From assembly GCA_937872385.1 (NCBI GenBank), contig CALMSO010000057.1, positions 62,001 through 126,000 on the forward strand: a DNA stretch of 64,000 bases, written 5' to 3'. The notes below the pieces were generated by a model that saw only the letters and a list, made by a program, of their open reading frames with translations, did not search any database and was not told the origin of the DNA. Shown one piece after another: positions 61,174-64,000 of the stretch. Every line of letters begins with the position of its first letter. Position 1 is the stretch's first letter. The translations under genes and the position numbers were made by a program. The stretch comes from an uncultured Saprospiraceae bacterium. GTDB lineage: Bacteria; Bacteroidota; Bacteroidia; Chitinophagales; Saprospiraceae.

Positions 61174-61566
61174 TCATAATTTGCCTCCTCTCTTTTCAAT
61201 AAAATATAAAACCAATGCCAGAGCTCCAAAACTAAACTCTGCCATGAAACTTATCCAATTCGAAGTATCGCCCGCACCGTCAAATATAATTCCATATAAC
61301 CTTGCTATTGACGCAGCACCTATTGAGCCAGACAAAACAATTAATCCATATATTATTCTTTCTTTGCGCATTGAGAAATAAATCAACAAAACCCCCAGTC
61401 CAATTTCCATACCACCAAGTATCGCACGTATATGATTCGCACTGCTTCTGGTGGGCAAAACAATACCATCCATATCAGTTATAGCATCCGGATTAATAAA
61501 AAACAAAAATCCGAAGCCGAGATAGACTAAACTACCTAATACTAATAAAATTCTTGATGTCTTCAT
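61174..61566 (-). CDS. DUF4345-type membrane protein
   Basis: A 130-residue protein with four hydrophobic segments (about 5-25, 45-65, 72-92 and 105-124). It starts M-K-T-S-R-I-L-L-V-L-G-S-L-V-Y-L-G-F-G and has N-H-I-R-A-I-L-G-G-M-E-I-G-L-G and a R-L-Y-G-I-I-F-D-G segment, the DUF4345 pattern. The role is unknown. The gene begins 36 nt after an attC-like site (reading on the minus strand), which is the normal place for an integron cassette gene. Confidence 0.8.
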   Translation of the reverse strand: MKTSRILLVLGSLVYLGFGFLFFINPDAITDMDGIVLPTRSSANHIRAILGGMEIGLGVLLIYFSMRKERIIYGLIVLSGSIGAASIARLYGIIFDGAGDTSNWISFMAEFSFGALALVLYFIEKRGGKL

Positions 61567-61601
61567 AAGTAATTCCTTTTATTGTTTTTAAGTCGCATGA
61601 G

Positions 61602-61671
61602 ACCCAACGGTCGAGGCATAAAAAGCGCTGCCAGCTTTTGCTGGTAATGAACGTTTTATGCGTTGTTAGCT
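61602..61671 (-). repeat. attC-like recombination site
   Basis: Read on the minus strand: AGCTAAC at one end, GTTGGGT (a GTTRRRY match) at the other. Between them GCATAAAA and TTTTATGC are inverted copies (61654-61661 and 61616-61623), and the centre holds the hairpin CCAGC-AAAA-GCTGG. The total length of 70 nt and box order fit an integron attC. On the minus strand it follows a gene-fragment stop codon by 7 nt and precedes the DUF4345 gene. No integrase is in the window. Confidence 0.6.
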
Positions 61672-61678
61672 CTCGTAT

Positions 61679-61825
61679 TCATTTTCGTTTAATTTCCCAT
61701 TCCGATTCACCTAAACTTATTTCTTTACAGAATGAAAGGGAATTTTCGTCTTTAGATTCATATCTGTACATGTAACCCACGTCTGAATAAGTAATTAACA
61801 AATAGTTTTCTCCTTTGCTGCTCTG
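61679..61825 (-). pseudogene. 3' fragment of a cassette gene
   Basis: On the minus strand a frame reads G-E-N-Y-L-L-I-T-Y-S-D-V-G-Y-M-Y-R-Y, then D-E-N-S-L-S-F-C-K-E-I, ending W-E-I-K-R-K and TGA at 61681-61679. Its composition is protein-like and its stop lies 7 nt from the attC-like site, so it looks like the end of a cassette gene. The 5' part is missing: the frame meets a transposase remnant at about 61816-61820. Family not recognised. Confidence 0.5.
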
Positions 61826-62222
61826 ACATCCAGGCACTCAAAATATATAAGCCTTTATTGCCTCGACTCTTTGGTGATACACCCCGCATTTTCTTGCCAT
61901 CTAAGCTGATAAGTTGGCCTCGAACACTTTCCATCAAGACCTCGGCATCCGCTTTCATGCTGACGCTAAGTTATTCAGGGTCAATGATTTGCAAAACCCG
62001 ATTGAAGGTATCATGGGACGGAATCCCATTGGGTAATTCCAATATACCACTTAACCAATCCAGGCGTTATTTCCCAAACTCGACCATGTCCTCAAAGTCT
62101 TCCCCATTTGACAATAGGGTGCAAAAAGCAATGAATAATACATCCTTGAGCCGGTGCAAGCAGCCACCCGCTACTCGGGGGTCGTCCACTTGGCTAAATA
62201 ATTTATCTAAGCTATCTTGCAT
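61816..62222 (-). pseudogene. ISAs1-family transposase remnant
   Basis: From ATG 62222 the minus strand reads M-Q-D-S-L-D-K-L-F, D-D-P-R-V, L-L-S-N-G-E-D-F-E-D-M, P-S-H-D-T-F-N-R-V, Q-L-I-S-L-D-G-K-K-M-R-G and S-A-W-M-S-E-Q-Q. This is the normal N-terminal 135 residues of an ISAs1 transposase. Two in-frame TAA stops interrupt it (62069-62067 and 61973-61971) and the catalytic second half is absent, replaced by the cassette gene fragment. Inactive. Confidence 0.85.
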
Positions 62223-62299
62223 CTTTTTGCAAGACAAGATATACTTTTATTTTGTAAATTCTGTTTGGTGCGTTTGCCCTATAATTACCTTAGAAACCA

Positions 62300-63421
62300 A
62301 TGGCCATATTCTTCCACCTTCTCAACCTATTCACTACCGGAAGTTTGTTGTTAAACTCATTTTTACTGCTGAGTAAACCCAACAAAAACAACAAAAAAGC
62401 TACTTACTGGCTTTCTCTGTTCTTATTTTGGCTCTCGATTATTTTCTTTGAGGAGTGCTTTAAGGTTTTGGGACTGCCTACTGACGATACAGTGGCAGTA
62501 GAAATTTTTAGTTTACCCCTGTTTGTAATCGCCCCGACATTTTATTTGAGCGTCCAGTACTTTATCCGTCCCCATCAAAAACTAAAAAAAACGGATGCCC
62601 TACACCTGCTTCCTTTCTTTTTTTACATTACTTTTTTGGCAGGGGTAGCTGTCTTTTTTCCTAAAAATACTATCCTTATATCGCCACAGTTTTGGGGTGA
62701 TTTTATTTCAGTTGCCATCACTTTGCTGCTTTTTAGTCAGATTGTGGTTTACCTGCTATTGAGCTTGAAAATCATCCACATACATCAAAAAAATGTTCAG
62801 CTATATTCGGCTAATGTAGAGGGCATAGATTTGTCTTGGCTGCAATGGCTCATCTATGGTGTTTTTTTTATGGTCTTACTTTGGATTTTTCAAATTTTAT
62901 TTCCTGAAGTGCCCGATTTTGCTTCGGTGGGCTACTTTTTGGCAGTGTATTACTTGGCTTATTTCACGCTCAACCAAAAGGAAATTTATCCCTTTACCGA
63001 AAAGGAAACCCATAATGTGCTAGAGATTATTGAAGATACAGGCGAAAAATCTGGAAAGGTGGTTTTGCCAAGCGACTTAGTAATAGAAATGACTAAGCTC
63101 AATGAACTGATGCGCAAAGAAAAACCATATTTAGATAATGAGTTGAGTTTGCCCAAATTGTCGGCACAGCTACAAACTAGCACCCATCAGTTGTCCTACC
63201 TGCTCAACAAAGGCTTCAATGAAAACTTTTACGATTATGTGAACCGCCACCGCGTAGAGGAAAGCAAAAAATTGTTGATGGACAAAAAACTCAAGCATTT
63301 GAGTTTGGTAGGAATTGCCTTTGAAGCGGGCTTCAACTCAAAGACCGCCTTCAACACCGCCTTCAAAAAATTCACAGGCAAAACCCCAAGCGAATTTCGC
63401 AAAGCAAACACCCCCGCTTAA
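62300..63421 (+). CDS. Membrane-anchored AraC-family transcriptional regulator
   Basis: A 373-residue protein. The N-terminal 230 residues contain about seven hydrophobic segments. After a linker, residues about 270-370 form an AraC-type double HTH: L-S-L-P-K-L-S-A-Q-L-Q-T-S-T-H-Q-L-S-Y-L, then F-Y-D-Y-V-N-R-H-R-V-E-E-S-K-K-L-L, and I-A-F-E-A-G-F-N-S-K-T-A-F-N-T-A-F-K-K-F-T-G-K-T-P-S-E-F-R. Such 7TM-AraC proteins are common in Bacteroidota and usually regulate a neighbouring gene, here probably the outer-membrane-type gene starting at 63603. Confidence 0.92.
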   Translation: MAIFFHLLNLFTTGSLLLNSFLLLSKPNKNNKKATYWLSLFLFWLSIIFFEECFKVLGLPTDDTVAVEIFSLPLFVIAPTFYLSVQYFIRPHQKLKKTDALHLLPFFFYITFLAGVAVFFPKNTILISPQFWGDFISVAITLLLFSQIVVYLLLSLKIIHIHQKNVQLYSANVEGIDLSWLQWLIYGVFFMVLLWIFQILFPEVPDFASVGYFLAVYYLAYFTLNQKEIYPFTEKETHNVLEIIEDTGEKSGKVVLPSDLVIEMTKLNELMRKEKPYLDNELSLPKLSAQLQTSTHQLSYLLNKGFNENFYDYVNRHRVEESKKLLMDKKLKHLSLVGIAFEAGFNSKTAFNTAFKKFTGKTPSEFRKANTPA

Positions 63422-63546
63422 AGAAATAGCCTATTTTGACGCTGCTTCCTTGCTATTTATCGCAACGTTTTGATTATCAATAGGAAATATTTTAACCTAA
63501 CTTGTTCGCCTCTATCTATCGGAACAAACGAAGGCTTTTCTGCCCT

Positions 63547-63554
63547 TACTTTTG
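63547..63554 (+). promoter_or_regulatory. Possible -7 box of the 63603 gene
   Basis: TACTTTTG matches TAnnTTTG 48 nt before the ATG. No clear -33 element; the AraC-type regulator upstream could compensate. Confidence 0.4.
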
Positions 63555-63602
63555 CCTTTGTTAGTCGTTCGTGTTTCCAAACCTTATTAACTTGATAAAC
63601 CA

Positions 63603-64000
63603 ATGAAAGTGATTTTTTTCAAATGCCTACTGCTTATGCTGCCTATTATCAGCAGTTGTCAGGATAGTCCAATTCTATTGAAACACCAAATCAGTATGAG
63701 TTATGACAATACCGTATTGAACCACCCTTTGCTGTTCAGTTCGGGCGTGAATATCAGATACGGGAGAGCCTTGTTACAGCAGAACGCTCACAAGGTTTCC
63801 GCCCTTGGCTCTTTTGGCTTTATCCACACACCGGATATTGACACACGATTGCTTTTTGGAATTGGCGGGGAATATTCTATCAGTTTCTTCAAGCGATTCG
63901 GTTTTGCCTTAGGGCTACAAGCCAATTATATACTTACTGCTTTGGGGTACGATGTATTTGAATACAACGCTGAAGGCGAATGGGAGAACCAAGGGAATCT
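63603..64000 (+). CDS. Lipoprotein/outer-membrane-type protein, 3' end outside window
   Basis: The ATG at 63603 opens a frame that runs to the window edge (132 codons visible). It starts M-K-V-I-F-F-K-C-L-L-L-M-L-P-I-I-S-S-C-Q-D, a lipoprotein signal with lipidated Cys19. The mature part has barrel-like strands: V-S-A-L-G-S-F-G-F-I, L-L-F-G-I-G-G-E-Y-S-I-S-F, F-G-F-A-L-G-L-Q-A-N-Y. Function unknown. Located 182 nt after an AraC-type regulator gene, its likely controller. Confidence 0.7.
   Translation, partial: MKVIFFKCLLLMLPIISSCQDSPILLKHQISMSYDNTVLNHPLLFSSGVNIRYGRALLQQNAHKVSALGSFGFIHTPDIDTRLLFGIGGEYSISFFKRFGFALGLQANYILTALGYDVFEYNAEGEWENQGN

Overview
The window comes from the chromosome of a Bacteroidota bacterium, most likely of the Saprospiria/Chitinophagia kind (my inference). 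The evidence is: several secreted proteins with type IX secretion (T9SS) C-terminal sorting domains, two PorP/SprF-family proteins, a 2376-residue protein ending in a gliding-motility-associated C-terminal domain, many lipoproteins, and promoters of the Bacteroidota type (TTG, about 20 nt, TAnnTTTG). Core genes are moderately GC-rich. The two edges and the 22-28 kb stretch are AT-richer and look accessory.

Layout. 1-3.7 kb: an AT-rich accessory island (membrane proteins, a DUF6157 protein, an FAD monooxygenase, a frameshifted ABM monooxygenase, remnants of two transposase families and an attC-like inverted repeat). 3.7-14.9 kb: a secreted lysyl-oxidase-like protein, initiator tRNA, an isolated succinate dehydrogenase/fumarate reductase flavoprotein, an M3 peptidase, MtaB, an amidohydrolase and a PorP-like protein. 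15.2-20.3 kb: a compact group of two ATP-grasp-type proteins, a class I glutamine amidotransferase homologue and two esterases, probably a small-molecule amide or peptide pathway. 20.6-21.8 kb: a hydrolase-OsmC fusion.

21.9-28.2 kb: an accessory lipoprotein region. A near-identical promoter with a 10-bp phased upstream repeat array occurs three times. Two copies each drive a small exported peptide followed by a DUF4221-type beta-propeller lipoprotein; the third drives a DUF6252-like lipoprotein. One module sits between about 240-bp direct repeats that also duplicate the 5' end of the next gene, a Na+/H+ antiporter. This is the best candidate here for an undescribed system.

28-38.9 kb: antiporter, acetyltransferase, an unusual RibF-glycosyltransferase fusion, Mrp and NifU-like Fe-S proteins, LVIVD-repeat lipoproteins, a ChaN-like protein and a LolC/E-type permease. 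39-47.6 kb: the giant T9SS adhesin and its PorP/SprF partner. 47.6-59.7 kb: S10 peptidase, an ABC-2 exporter, an S8 protease, three tandem M57-type metalloprotease lipoproteins each with its own terminator, and a triple-PDZ secreted protein. 59.9-64 kb: a TPR protein, then a second cassette-like edge (DUF4345 protein, attC-like site, gene fragment, dead ISAs1 transposase), a membrane-bound AraC-type regulator and a truncated outer-membrane-type gene.

Three families of dispersed noncoding repeats are visible: the phased promoter arrays, a purine-rich G-tract family, and a roughly 70-bp AT-rich intergenic element.
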